Of a stretch of 64,000 bases of DNA, positions 50,026-60,603 are shown one piece after another (position 1 is the first letter of the stretch; each line of letters starts with the position of its first letter). The stretch is from positions 220,271 through 284,270 of the forward strand of contig JBBHKE010000722.1 of assembly GCA_037447655.1 (NCBI GenBank), written 5' to 3'. The notes under the pieces are model-generated. The model was not told where the DNA came from. It saw nothing but the letters and a program-made list of their open reading frames with translations, and did not search any database. A program made the translations under genes and the position numbers. This stretch comes from Zygnema cylindricum (taxonomy: Eukaryota; Streptophyta; Zygnematophyceae; Zygnematales; Zygnemataceae).

Positions 50026-52614
50026 CTAGTCAATCTTTAATATCAAACCACACTTCTCCCTGCAGAAAATTTGCTTAGGGGAAGGCACAGGTTTGGTCAT
50101 CATATCCGCTACCATCTCACTATCTGGTCTGTACTCTAAACTGATTATTTTGTTTTCTACTTTTTCTCTAACAAAGCTGAGTCTGATGTCCATGTGTTTG
50201 GCTTTAAAATGATGTTTAGGATTGGCAGAAATAGCGATTGCTGCCTGATTATCACAAAATATTTTCTGCACACCACTCTTAAGGTGACCAAGCTCACCAA
50301 GCAAAGACTTGACCCACATCAATTCTTTTACAGCATAGCAAGAGGCCATATACTCAGCCTCCATGGTGGACTGAGCAATAACCTTTTGCTCTTTACTACT
50401 CCAACAGCAAGCCCCATCACCCACATATAATACATATCCAGAAGTGCATCTCCTCATCGGAGCATCACCATAACTGGCATCACTCCAAGTAGTGATGTCA
50501 GTATTCTCCCCACCCAAATGCAACCATAGATCCTTAGTTCCTACCAAATATCTAAGGACTCTCTTAGCTGCCTCCCAATCCTTCTTAGTGGGAGCATTTA
50601 GACTTCTACTCAGCACTCCTACAGCTGCAGCTAAATCCGGCAGGGAATAATTCATAAAATAGATTAGACTTCCCACTACTTGCCTGTAAGGAATAGTCTC
50701 CATGAACTTCTGTTCATCAGGAGATAATTCCTCGTCTAAGACTATGACTCCTTCTTCCTCACTCCCCTCACTTCCCTTCTTCAACTCCATTGGAGTTGTA
50801 CAACTATTAGCTTTATCCATTTGAAATTTTTCAAGCATGTTCCCTATTGCTTCCTTTTGAGTCAGTCTTATAATTTTCCTTTTTCGGTCTCTCTCTACTT
50901 GAATTCCCAAAATATATCTTGCTTCTCCCATATCCTTCATTTCAAATCTCCCCTTAAGATCGGTTTTCAGTTTGTTAATTTTTTCCATTGATTTACTTAA
51001 AACAAGCAAATCATCAACATAAATTGCAATAAATATTAAACCTTCCTCATCTTCGAAAATATAGATTGAGTGATCTGAGCTGATCTGAATATATCCCAGA
51101 CCGGTAAGAAACTCATTAAGCTTCTTATTCCATTGTCGAGGGGTCTGTTTCAAACCATAAAGAGATTTAATCAGCCGGCATACCTTACTCTCCTCTCTTT
51201 CCTCCACAAAACCTTCGTGTTGTCGCATGAAGATCTCCTCTTCCAATTCTCCATGCAAAAAGGCTGTCTTGATGTCCATTTGATGCACTTCCATGTCTTC
51301 CGCTGCTGCTAAACTGAGAAGTATGCGGACGGAGGGAAATCTGACCACCGGGGCAAAGGTTTCCTCGTAGTCAATTCCTTCCTTTTGTGTAAATCCCTTT
51401 GCCACTAATCTGGCCTTGTAGCGCTCGATTGTGTTATCTGGGTTCAGTTTTAATTTGAAAACCCACTTACAACCGATTGGTTTTCGGTTAGGTGGACAGT
51501 CCACCAGCTCCCAAGTATCGGCTGCCATGATTGAAGCCATCTCCTCATTGATGGCTGTCTTCCACCGGTTTCTTTCTGGACAAGTCATCGCCTCTCCATA
51601 AGTTTGAGGTTCATCTTGATGAGATAGTTTAGTTACTTTGTTATTAACCTGTTTTTCTTGCAATCTTTTGCTACTTCTCCTTCCCCCCTCAAAATTTGAG
51701 GCCGGAATAGATGGTTCTCGTGGATTCTTTCGAACAAACTCGGCTTCTCCCCTATCCCTTGATTCCGAATCAATTTCCACCACGTCTTCCGCTTCGAGTA
51801 GAGCTGTCACTGGAGTTTCCACAGCCGAGTCCTTTTTGGTCTGATTTGTTCCTGCAAGAATGTCATCTTCTCTAAAACCTGGATAGTTAGGAAGCTCAAA
51901 GTCATCGGAATTTTCTGACTCAAATCTGATTTTTACTGACTTCGTATATTTGAAGGGATCCACAGACTTTCCTTCATCCATAACTACTAGATGCTTTACT
52001 AAGATTATATCTTCCCTTTTTAGATCATAAACTCTATATCCTTTAACATCCTCATCATATCCTAATAAGTATCCCGGTTTTCCTTTAGGATCTAGCTTCC
52101 AATTAGACCGATCAGTATCTAGACTGAATACTTGACTGCCGAAAACTTTTAAGTGAGATATGTCTGGCTTCTTGCCTGTCCATCTCTCATAAGGTGTTTG
52201 ATCTTTTATAGCTGAAGTAAGAACTCTATTCTTGAGGTAATTAGCACAGTTCATTGCTTCTGCCCAAAACCTTTTTCCTATCTTTTTATATGACAACATA
52301 CTTCTAGCACTATCACTTAGTGTTCTATTTAATCTTTCAGCTACCCCATTCTGTTCCGGATTTTATGGAACTATCTTTTGGTGTTGAACCCCATCTTCCC
52401 TCACAAAATCCTCAAACTGGTTAGAAGTATACTCTCCACCATTGTCACTCCTTACTCTCTTGATTGGAGTTTCATGGAGTTTTTCGCTCCATGCTTTATA
52501 TTGTCTAAAACAATCCTCAGCTTCGGACTTGTTTTTCAAAAAATATACCCGGGAATACCGAGACCAATCATCAGTTATAGTCATCATAAATCTCTTCCCC
52601 CCCGGTGAGGGCAC
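50026..52614 (-). pseudogene. copia pol: integrase core, reverse transcriptase, RNase H (one in-frame stop)
   Basis: Frame 52614-50026 is continuous except for a TAA at 52365-52363. The upstream 83 codons hold the integrase catalytic core (TDDWSR, then VRSDNGGEYTSNQFEDF with the Asp and Glu). After the stop, ERLNRTL and the 757-codon frame continue: RT begins TWELV..GCKWVFKLK, KARLVAKGFTQ, VHQMDIKTAFLHGEL (first catalytic Asp) and YVDDLLVLS (about 51.01 kb). RNase H has WSDASYGD, STMEAEYMA and CDNQAAI. Catalytic motifs are all present, so inactivation is recent and limited. Confidence 0.93.
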
Positions 52615-52615
52615 T

Positions 52616-54382
52616 TTAGCCGGTCCCTAAATATCTGTGTACTAGATCTAGAATTTTTTCTCCCTTATAGGTGGCTGATTTAGGAAAGGGTAATCTGTGT
52701 GCTTTACCTTGAACACATCCACTACAATCACTTATATCATCACTTTCACTGAACTGAATCCCTTCCACCACTCCCATCTTTTTCATCTCTCTTAACTTAT
52801 CTAGATTCACATGCCCAAGCCTCTTGTGCCACATCATAATATCATGAACCCCAGCATAATAAAGTTTCTTATTTTCATTACTTAAGATCAGCCTAAACAT
52901 CCCATGGCTACCTTTCTCAGCAATGAAATAGACATCCTCCTCAAAACTAGCAGTAAAGACTCCTTCCCTAGTGTTAGTGAAAAAACCCTTATCATCTAAT
53001 ACTAATGTAGAGATAAGATTTTTGTTCAGCTTCGGAATAAACAATACATCGGAGAATGTTAATATGGATGTCTTTCCTTCTACTAACACTTTCAGATCTA
53101 CCGATCCTACAAGAGTAGTGGTGACTATCCTCCCATCCCCGTACTCTATCTCTACGGTGGGAATCTTTCTTATCTTATTGAACAGGTGCCTATCCTTACA
53201 CATGTGCATGGAGGCACCTGAATCTATGATCCTGCCTGCTTCACCTTTCAATCCACCGTAAGCACATTTCTGCCTTCGTGGAAATTTGACCTCATTTTTC
53301 GCCTCCAACTCCTCATCCAAAAGGAGCTCATCGTCCTCGTCCTCGGATTCCGCCTCAAGTACCTGTGTGACAAGGGCCTTTTTCTTTCCTCTCGGGGTAC
53401 CACCGGTCTGCCCCTCCTTTAACCGAAGCTCGGTTAGCTTAGTGCACTCTACCATATAGTGCCTCGGTTTCTTACAAAAGTGACATAGTCCTTTGGGAGC
53501 CCTTGGTTCGAACTCGTCGGCCTGTTTTTTCTGCTCCCTACCCCCATAGTTTTTGACCGGTTTTCGGGAATCCTTGTTCCTCCAATCAATCGCTGTTGCC
53601 AAGGCTTGGCCACTCTTTCCTCCCCTTCGGATCTCAATTGTATTCTCTTGAACGAGAATCATCCCTACCACTGAGTTCCATATCCACCTTGAGTCAGGCA
53701 AGTCCTGCACTCGGTAAACTATTTTCACGAACTCATCAGGTAACTTCATCACTAAACAGTTAACCTTTTCTTTTTCACTAAAATCTTTTCTCGCACTCTC
53801 TAGCTCCATGAAGAGTGTAGCAAGCTCATTGCAAAAATCCAACATATTTCCCCCTTTGTATACATACTCCTTAACTTTCTGATCAGCCAACTGTTGTTGC
53901 TGAATCGTACCACTTCGGTACATCTCTATGAGAGCCATCCAAAGATCGGATGTCCTTTCTACCTGCAAATGAGGACATGCAAGTCCTTGAGTGAGATGGC
54001 GGAGGATGAAGTGCTTTGCCGCCATGTTGTTGAAGTCCCGGGTTTCAGTATCATTCTCCTCATTCCTCGGAATAGGTGACATGAATATCGAACCAGTTGC
54101 TATTGGTGTGGTAGTCTCCTTCTCCTTTCCTTTGTCCACCACCTCTCTTTCTTTTGTTTCCTCCGTTGAAGGTGGATCCTCTTTCCTGGTGAATCTGGTT
54201 CCTCCAAACCCTGGAGGAATTCCAAGACTTGATGGACGCCCCAACCGTCCACTCAGTATCCCCCAAAACATTTTTTCGCATAGAGCTCCTATCATCATAC
54301 TTTCCCAGTATATGAAGCCAGTTCCATTAAAGATTGGTACCATAGAGGGTGGGCCCATAACCTGAAACTCTGAGACCTCCAT
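52616..54382 (-). CDS. copia Gag-protease-integrase N-terminal region (588 aa)
   Basis: Starts MEVSEFQVMGPPSMVPIFNG. The ATG at 54382 is 20 bp inside the 5' LTR, and codons 7-12 overlap the primer site; this start is kept because the same Met-Glu block occurs in the other copies. Gag core around MLDFCNELATLFMELESA and MKLPDEF. Zinc knuckle CHFCKKPRHYMVEC (CX2CX4HX4C). Protease active site IIDSGAS (about 53.22 kb). Integrase zinc-binding HKRLGHVNLDKL..CSGCVQGKAH. Downstream of KILDLVH a one-base loss shifts the frame, giving a stop at 52616 just before the integrase core resumes in the next frame at 52614. Confidence 0.93.
   Translation of the reverse strand: MEVSEFQVMGPPSMVPIFNGTGFIYWESMMIGALCEKMFWGILSGRLGRPSSLGIPPGFGGTRFTRKEDPPSTEETKEREVVDKGKEKETTTPIATGSIFMSPIPRNEENDTETRDFNNMAAKHFILRHLTQGLACPHLQVERTSDLWMALIEMYRSGTIQQQQLADQKVKEYVYKGGNMLDFCNELATLFMELESARKDFSEKEKVNCLVMKLPDEFVKIVYRVQDLPDSRWIWNSVVGMILVQENTIEIRRGGKSGQALATAIDWRNKDSRKPVKNYGGREQKKQADEFEPRAPKGLCHFCKKPRHYMVECTKLTELRLKEGQTGGTPRGKKKALVTQVLEAESEDEDDELLLDEELEAKNEVKFPRRQKCAYGGLKGEAGRIIDSGASMHMCKDRHLFNKIRKIPTVEIEYGDGRIVTTTLVGSVDLKVLVEGKTSILTFSDVLFIPKLNKNLISTLVLDDKGFFTNTREGVFTASFEEDVYFIAEKGSHGMFRLILSNENKKLYYAGVHDIMMWHKRLGHVNLDKLREMKKMGVVEGIQFSESDDISDCSGCVQGKAHRLPFPKSATYKGEKILDLVHRYLGTG
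54347..54362 (-). promoter_or_regulatory. primer-binding site matching initiator tRNA-Met anticodon region
   Basis: Directly after the 5' LTR the minus strand reads GGTTATGGGCCCACCC. Its first 13 bases complement TGGGCCCATAACC, the anticodon stem-loop of plant initiator tRNA-Met as I know it. Drosophila copia is known to be primed by a half-tRNA cut in that region. A 3'-terminal tRNA match is not seen. Confidence 0.85.
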
Positions 54383-55412
54383 AAGTCCTCAGAGTAGACA
54401 GCTTCCAAGAAGCCTCTAGGATAATCCTGACCCCTTTGTGTTTCAGCAAAAATAACTGCCACCCTGACAGACAAAAACCCTGACCACCAACACCCCTGTG
54501 AAGGCAAGACTCCCCTGAGTCGATAGCAAAAAGAATCTTTGAATTTGCTCCCCGAGCAGTGAGTTATGGAGGGTCAAAGTTGACTTTTTGTACAGAAGCT
54601 CTCTGGGAGAGAGGGTCCTATCTTCTAATTTTTCTAAGTCCTATCTCTCTCACGGACTCTATCTACTGATGTACGGAACCAATCAGAATTGAGTTTTGTA
54701 CGCAAAAGTACAGCTGCCGGTGTACTTTATGTACGGACATTGTACGACATGGCCTAAATGTCGACACATGTCATATCCGGATTCGGTGCTATAATCTCCG
54801 GAGATTCCACGATCCAACCTAATTTCGCCAAGCGTCATCCGATGTGGCGATGGCCACAAACCGCCGAAATCTTCCTCCGCGATCTCGGCGCTAATTGCGG
54901 CCGTCCGATTAAATTCAGATTTAATCGTAGCCGTAAGAAATACATGCGCGGTATTTGTTTCACTTACGAAACAAATGCGCGGTATTGAATTTTAGTCCGT
55001 ACCGTAATCCGTACTTTATATATTACTGGATCTATGTATCCCGTAATCTATTACAGTTAAATGATTAATCGTACGTATACATATTTAAATAATTATCAAA
55101 CTATATACTACGTAACATTAATCCTAGACTTAACGGCTAAGGCTACCGGCTATTTCCTGTCTGCCAGCCGGTAGGTACAGGGAACAAATCCTGTTGCCGG
55201 CACATACCTTTTAGATAAAATAAATCCCTAATTACTATAAATTTCCCGTAAACCTCAGGATAGCCTAGGTAGCCATGGCTCTAGCTTCCTCTCCAATTTC
55301 TCAGTGACTGCGACAAGTTTGAGAGTTGGAGAGAGAAGTTAGAGATAGACTGCCTCGGCTTCTTTATTTCTTTTCAGACCTAGAAAATACTTTAAAACCA
55401 TTAATTTCTACA
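54363..55412 (-). repeat. copia 5' LTR
   Basis: 1050 bp. On the minus strand it begins TGTAGAAATTAATGG and ends GGTCTCAGAGTTTCA. The terminal 20 bp include the Gag start codon. A tRNA-like segment lies on the opposite strand at about 55123-55200. Confidence 0.95.
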
Positions 55413-55435
55413 TGAGCTGCCTACTCTGATGACCT

Positions 55436-56925
55436 ATGGAGGTATCAGAGTTACAAGTTATGGGCCCACCCTCTAGGCTGCCCATATTTAATCGAGTTAG
55501 CTTCATACACAGGGAAAGTATGATGACTGGAGCTCTACGTGACAAACGGTTTTGGAGAATAGTGAGTGGACGGGTGAGGCGTCCATCAAGTCTTGGGATC
55601 TCTCCAAGGTTTGGAGGAAGCAGATTGACCAGAGATGCACATCCACTTTCAAAGATGAGACAAAGGAAAGAGAGGTGGTGGACAAAGGAAAGGAGAAGGA
55701 GACTACCACACCAATAGCAACTGGTTCGATATTCATGTCACCTATTCCGAGGAACGAGGAGAATGATATCGATACGTGGGACTACAACAATATGGCGGCT
55801 AACCACTTCATCCTACGTCGTCTTACTCAAGGGCTTGCATCTCCTCATTTGCAGGTAGAGAGGGCATCCGATCTTTGGGTGGCTCTCATAGAGATGTACC
55901 GTAGTGGTACGATCTAGCAACAGCAGTTGGCTGATATGAAAATAGATGCATATGTATACAAGGGAGGGAAGATGTTAGATTTTTGCAATGAGCTTGCAAC
56001 ACTTTTCATGAGCTAGAGAGTGCAGGACAGGTTGAATCTGAAAAGATGAAGGTTAAATGTTTGCTCACGAAGTTACCAGATGAGTTCGAGAACATAGTCA
56101 ACCGTGTGCAAGACTTGCCGGACTCAAGTTGGATTTGGAATTCAGTGGTAGGGATGATTCTCGTTCGGGAGAATACGATTGAGATCCAAAGGGGAGGAAA
56201 AAGTGGGCAAGCCTTGGCAACTGGGACGGATTGGAGGAACAATGATTAAAAGAAACCGGTCGGAAATTAACAATGTGAGGGGAAAAAAGTTTAGACCGAG
56301 GAGTTCGGACTAAGGACTCCCAAAGGTTCGTGCCATTTTTGTAAGAAACCATGGCACTATATGGTTGAGTGCACTAAGTTAACCGAGTTGGGGTTAAAGG
56401 AGGGGCAGACCGGTGGACCCTCGAGAGGAAAGAAAAAGGCCCTTGTGACAAACGTACATGAGGCGGAATCCGAGGACGAGGACAACGAACTCCTATTAGA
56501 TGAGGAGTTAGAAGCGAAAAACGAGGTCGAAATTCCACGAAAGCAAAAATGTGCTTTCGGTGGATTGAAAGGTGAAGCAGGCTGGATTGTAGATTCATGA
56601 GCATCCATGCACATGTGTAAAGATAAACACCTGTTCACTAAGATAAGAAAGATTCCCACCGTAGAGACAGAGTACGAGGATGGGAGGATAGTCACTACTA
56701 CTCTTGTATGATCGGTAGATCTAAAAGTGTTAGTAGAAGGAAAGACATCCATAGTTACATTCTCCGATGTATTGTTTATTCCGAAGCTGAACAAAAAACT
56801 CTTCTCTACGTCTGTATTAGATGATAAGGGTTTTGATACTAGCACTAGGAAAAGAGTCTTTACTGCCAGTTTTGAGGAGGAAGTTTATTTCACTGCTGAA
56901 AAGGTAGCCAAGGGATGTTTAGGCT
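55436..56925 (+). pseudogene. degenerate copia gag-protease of the older plus-strand element
   Basis: Starts MEVSELQVMGPPSRLPIFNR at 55436, inside the LTR end. Homology runs collinear with the full element's Gag through NNMAANHFILRRLTQGLASP, a stop after YRSGTI, MLDFCNELATLFM, KLPDEFENIVNRVQDLPDSS, a zinc-knuckle remnant (CHFCKKPWHYMVEC), the protease region with stops (DS then TGA) and FIPKLNKKLFSTSVLDDKGF. Multiple stops and frameshifts. Homology ends at CCAAGGGATGTTTAGGCTG, where 28S rRNA sequence begins. Confidence 0.9.
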
Positions 56926-56940
56926 GGGCTTGGAAGAATC

Positions 56941-56980
<40 letters not shown>

Positions 56981-57182
56981 ACTTTGTGAAATGACTTAAG
57001 AGGTGTAGCATAAGTGGGAGGCTTTGCCGCAAGTGAAATACCACTACTTTTAGCGTTTTTTTACTTATTCCATAAGGTGGAGGCGGGGCTCTGCCCTTGC
57101 TTCTAGCATTAAGACGTCCGTCGATCCAGGTGGAAAACATTGTCAGGTAGGGAGTTTGGCTGGGGCGGCACATCTATTAAAC
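56926..57182 (+). rRNA. 28S (LSU) rRNA fragment embedded in copia remnant
   Basis: Reads GGGCTTGG.AGAATCAGCGGG, GACCCTGTTGAGCTTGACTC, TAGTCCGACTTTGTGAAATG, GCAAGTGAAATACCACTACT, AGGCGGGGCTCTGCCC, AACATTGTCAGGTAGGGAGT and GGCTGGGGCGGCACATCT. These are highly conserved 3'-half nuclear 28S blocks in correct order. It begins and ends within conserved sequence, carries several substitutions and is joined to copia sequence at both sides, so it is a captured, non-functional fragment. Confidence 0.93.
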
Positions 57183-57189
57183 TAATACT

Positions 57190-57857
57190 GGCAGATAAAG
57201 CTGATCACCAGATTTACAAGACTATAAACATAGAGACAGTTAGAATATTTGTATATGCAGACGGTCAGCTAATTTAAACGACGCACATTAAATGCCAGTT
57301 AACATCAGACGACTTTTATTCAAGCCGACATTTCGGAATAGCCGTTTTGACTATTTTTGGATGTTGAGTCACCAAGTGCTACGTGGCGCCTCGTCATTCA
57401 ATTACACGAATTGCAGGAAACCTGGAGAGAACTCCAAAAGTGGCAGACGTCCACTCTATGGCCATCTCGTACAATGGTCGTACAAGAAGTACATCGGTAG
57501 TTATACTTTCTTATACTGTACAGTCATGTGATTGGATCCGTACATCAGTAAAAGGGGGTTTAGAGAGGTGTTCTAGGACTTGAGAGTTTTTGTAGTAGAT
57601 AGCCGCCTTCCTCTTTGAGAGCTTGTATAAAAACAGGCATCTTTGCCATTTGATAATTAATCGTTTGGTAGGGCGTTTCCAGTGATTTCTTTTGTATAGG
57701 GCTCACGAGAGTCCAACCTTCACAAAGGTGAAGGTAACCAGAATCTTTACCTACGTGGGAGGCAGTTGATTAAAAGGGAAGAAGGGCATTTCAAATTATC
57801 CTAAAGGCTTCAAGTAAGCTGCAGTTTCTAAGCACCTATGGAGGACACAGAATTGCA
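57190..57857 (+). repeat. copia-family LTR fragment (3' portion)
   Basis: LTR blocks GTACAATGGTCGTACAAGAAGTAC, AGAGCTTGTATAAAAA, AGTCCAACCTTCACAAAGGT and TTATCCTAAAGGCTTCAAGT appear in family order, ending AGAATTGCA at 57857. The left boundary next to the rRNA fragment is approximate. Confidence 0.75.
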
Positions 57858-58160
57858 GGTTTTGGGCCGACCCTCTAGGGTGCCCATTTTTAACGGAACA
57901 GAATTGGTCTATTGTGAAACGATGATGACAAGTGCATTGTGTGAGAAACGGTATTGGGGAATAGTGAGTGGACAAGTGAGGCGTCCACCTCTCGGGCTCC
58001 ACCAAGGTTTGGCGGAGTCACGTTTTCAATGATATCATGTGCTCCCACAAAGGAGGCAGACGAAGGGGAAAGCAATGTTTCGGAGAAAGGGAAGGAGCCA
58101 ACCACTCCTATTGCTCCATCTATAGAGACATCGGTATTAAAAACTGAGGAGAATGATTAA
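57838..58160 (+). pseudogene. copia gag 5' fragment
   Basis: ATG at 57838 gives MEDTELQVLGRPSRVPIFNG then MMTSALCEKRYWGIVSGQVR, the family Gag N terminus. A frameshift follows near 58015, with KGKEPTTPIAPS continuing in another frame to KTEEND. At that point the GTGTTGGG-type element begins, so gag is cut by its insertion. Confidence 0.85.
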
Positions 58161-58170
58161 AAATTAAAAA

Positions 58171-58993
58171 TTCATATAGCGATAATTTCGATATTCGATA
58201 TATTGAATATCGATCGAGGAGAATCTTCGACATATCGTACCGAGACCAACATAAATTATCGCGATATATATCGCGATATATAGTGTTTTTTAAATTTTAA
58301 GTTTTAAATTTGAACATAATATGTTATTGTAGCGAGTAAAACAAATTGTCTGAAACGCCACGTACGCCGTGATTTTTATTCTGTGACTTAAAGGTAGACG
58401 CCGCAAAATGTAACCGACAAAAAAGTACAAATTCTGTTATTCATATAATTACTTATTTGGCTATGGTTACATGAGGAGATCTGTGTAATAGTACGGACAG
58501 CATAATTTTTGTATTACAGAGGCCTAGGTTAACATGGCGTATCTCTTGTAAACAAGTTTTTACATAACTGTTTTGATTTGAGTGGTTCCTTGTAAGTTGA
58601 TGATCAAATCTATAAAATCGTCAAAGATTTGAGAACCGATCATTTTCGTATCAAATCCGTGCTTGCGTACTATGGATTTGTACTTCACAAGTGTACTGCG
58701 TCAATGTATCTCAGAGATCTCCTTCACTTTGTTGACTTTCAGGAAAAAACCGTATTTCTTTTCGGCAAAACTTTTACGGTCACCTTGTCCGAAGACACGT
58801 GATTTTGGAGACCTGTGAAAAATTTCTTTTTTTTTGAATGTCGCGATATATCGACGATACGGTATATCGGCGATATATTGGCGATATATCGCGACATTCT
58901 GATTTTCGATATATCGAAGCGATATATCGATTATCGGGTACCTCAAATTCAATACATATCGAATATCGGCAAAAGGTCCTCGATACCCAACAC
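58171..58993 (-). mobile_element. GTGTTGGGTATCG-TIR DNA element (copy B)
   Basis: Inverted relative of copy A. It ends CGATACCCAACAC|TA at 58993 and runs back to TTCATATAGCGATAAT at 58171, sharing GTTGGTCTCGGTACGATAT, the EKKYGFFLKV frame and TATCG-rich termini. The distal ACCCGATACCCAACAC end found in copy A is missing here, so one terminus is lost. Confidence 0.8.
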
Positions 58994-59759
58994 TACTGAT
59001 AATACTATTTTCGATCCACACTAAAAAATTTTAAAGGGTGGTAACAAAATATAAAAACTATTGCTGATTTCCAAATAAAGTATTTCCAAATCGCGAGAGA
59101 GCTTGGTAGGAATACTGTATTGTGGTCGCACGCTCGTCCGTCGCCCGAAATCTAGCTCGGGGCAGCTTAGGACAAGGGAGCCTCGCCAAATGGAATGACC
59201 TCTGTACGGAAGTACAACAACCTCGTTCGCAACATTTCAGTAAACCTATCCCTATTAGGGTTCACGTTGTCTACACCATTTAAAACATTTCGTGCACACC
59301 CATCGGATTGTTAATCTGATGGTTAACATTGAAAGGTAAGATTCTGACTTTCGTATTGAAGATCTCCAGCCGAAAATCTGCCATATGCATGCCCGGGAGG
59401 AAAGATGGTGCAAGTGGTGAAAAACATCGACACTAATAGCAGCGCACGCTACAATGTACTTCACTTTCTCGCGCATCTACTTAATACATTTACAATCTTT
59501 ATTGCAAAAATTGCGATGGCAAAACCATCTGAGTACAAAAAAGGTAAAACTGAAAAAAAAAGAAACATTTGGAGACTAGAAGAGTCACAAAAAAGTAGTC
59601 AACGCTTAAAGACGGAAACGATCCACAACAATACTAACAAGAGCAAAGAACTAAAACAAAACAAAAACAAACTGAGAACGCCTACAAAAATGAAAAAAAC
59701 CGTGATTAGACTACTTGTAGACAAACTAAGGTCCACAACCACGGAGATCATGGATGTGA
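58994..59759. other. no gene recognised; possible LINE 3' flank
   Basis: A Lys/Asn-rich plus-strand frame (59405-59848) overlaps the end of the minus-strand LINE and looks like a shadow. The LINE 3' UTR may extend into this stretch, but no clear poly(A)/poly(T) end is visible. Confidence 0.4.
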
Positions 59760-59829
59760 ACCGGGTCCCTTGGCAGAAGGTCTGGAAACCGCTCCGGTCT
59801 TATGCAAGTGTGCTACGTCGAAGGAGAGT

Positions 59830-60603
59830 CGCCGCTTCCGCTCGCTGAAGTGCAATTGAGACACGCTGACGATAAAACGCAACCAATAGACTTGATGGAG
59901 AACTCTATGGACCCCGCGATTCAAAAGTTCGTCGCGCACACTGTCGAAGGAAATCATTGAAAGACTTGTCCAAAGAACCAAAAATCTCCACTACAAATGG
60001 GACAAATTGGTCTGACGGGTCTCGGTGAGCGTAGTCTTGTTCTTTCGTAGCCGCTGCGTCCCAATCCGCCACACCTGAATGCAAAGCCGCGCGAGATGAA
60101 ATGTGTGTCCCATTCGGATCGGTGAGGACCACATAGCCAAGCATCCTCCCAGCACCATGAAGAAAAACCAAATCAACCCGAGGGCTGCGAGAACCCTTAG
60201 ATTGGGGCCTAGGTGGAAGTATATTAGGAACCTCAAGTTTGACAGTGTAGCCCGCCACGGCACTAATGGCAGCAATGGCATCTCGCACCAAATCATGCGC
60301 AACAGTTCATTCCCCCCTATGCGAGCAACGAAGCAAATGGATTCCCTCAGCATCAATAAGTTTATTACAAACGCATCGAGCCCCCCCCAAAAGCGGAGGG
60401 TGAGGTTAACCCAACCGCAATCGTAAAGCAGAAGGAAATTGGTCAGACGATAGACGGAGTGTCGAAAAAGTTGGTGTTGCTTGTAGCCATGCACCAGCCC
60501 CAAGCCCAAAACACGAACGTAGTCGAGCACGTGCTTGAGCAGAAGGTAGCGCCTCCAAGAGGCTTGCAAAATCAGCGGCAGCTACTTGCTCAGATATGCA
60601 TTG
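59830..60603 (-). pseudogene. LINE C-terminal CCHC and restriction-like endonuclease region
   Basis: Continues the LINE after a stop at 60604 by shifting frame. ISEQVAAADFASLLEALPSA and LGLGAGAWLQATPTFSTLRL lead, past an in-frame TAA, to ARCVCNKLIDAEGIHLLRCS. The next frame (60291-59905) reads MVRDAIAAISAVAGYTVKLE, PRVDLVFLHGAGRMLGYVVL and WDAAATKEQDYAHRDPSDQF, consistent with the RLE Asp...Val-Thr-Asp...Lys-Tyr pattern. At least two frame breaks show it is inactive. Confidence 0.75.

Larger units (their letters stand above)
48962..55412 (-). mobile_element. complete Ty1/copia LTR retrotransposon
   Basis: 6451 bp bounded by TG...CA and flanked by identical 5-bp duplications TGAGC (48957-48961 and 55413-55417). 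Order on the minus strand: 5' LTR, primer site, gag, protease, integrase, RT, RNase H, polypurine tract, 3' LTR; integrase before RT defines Ty1/copia. By eye the two LTRs differ at about three dozen of 1050 positions (about 3.5 percent), so insertion is not very recent. Coding is broken by one frameshift and one stop. Confidence 0.97.

Noticed and set aside
59405-59848. 147-aa Lys-rich plus-strand protein
   Set aside because: Low-complexity frame opposite the LINE 3' region with no supporting features.
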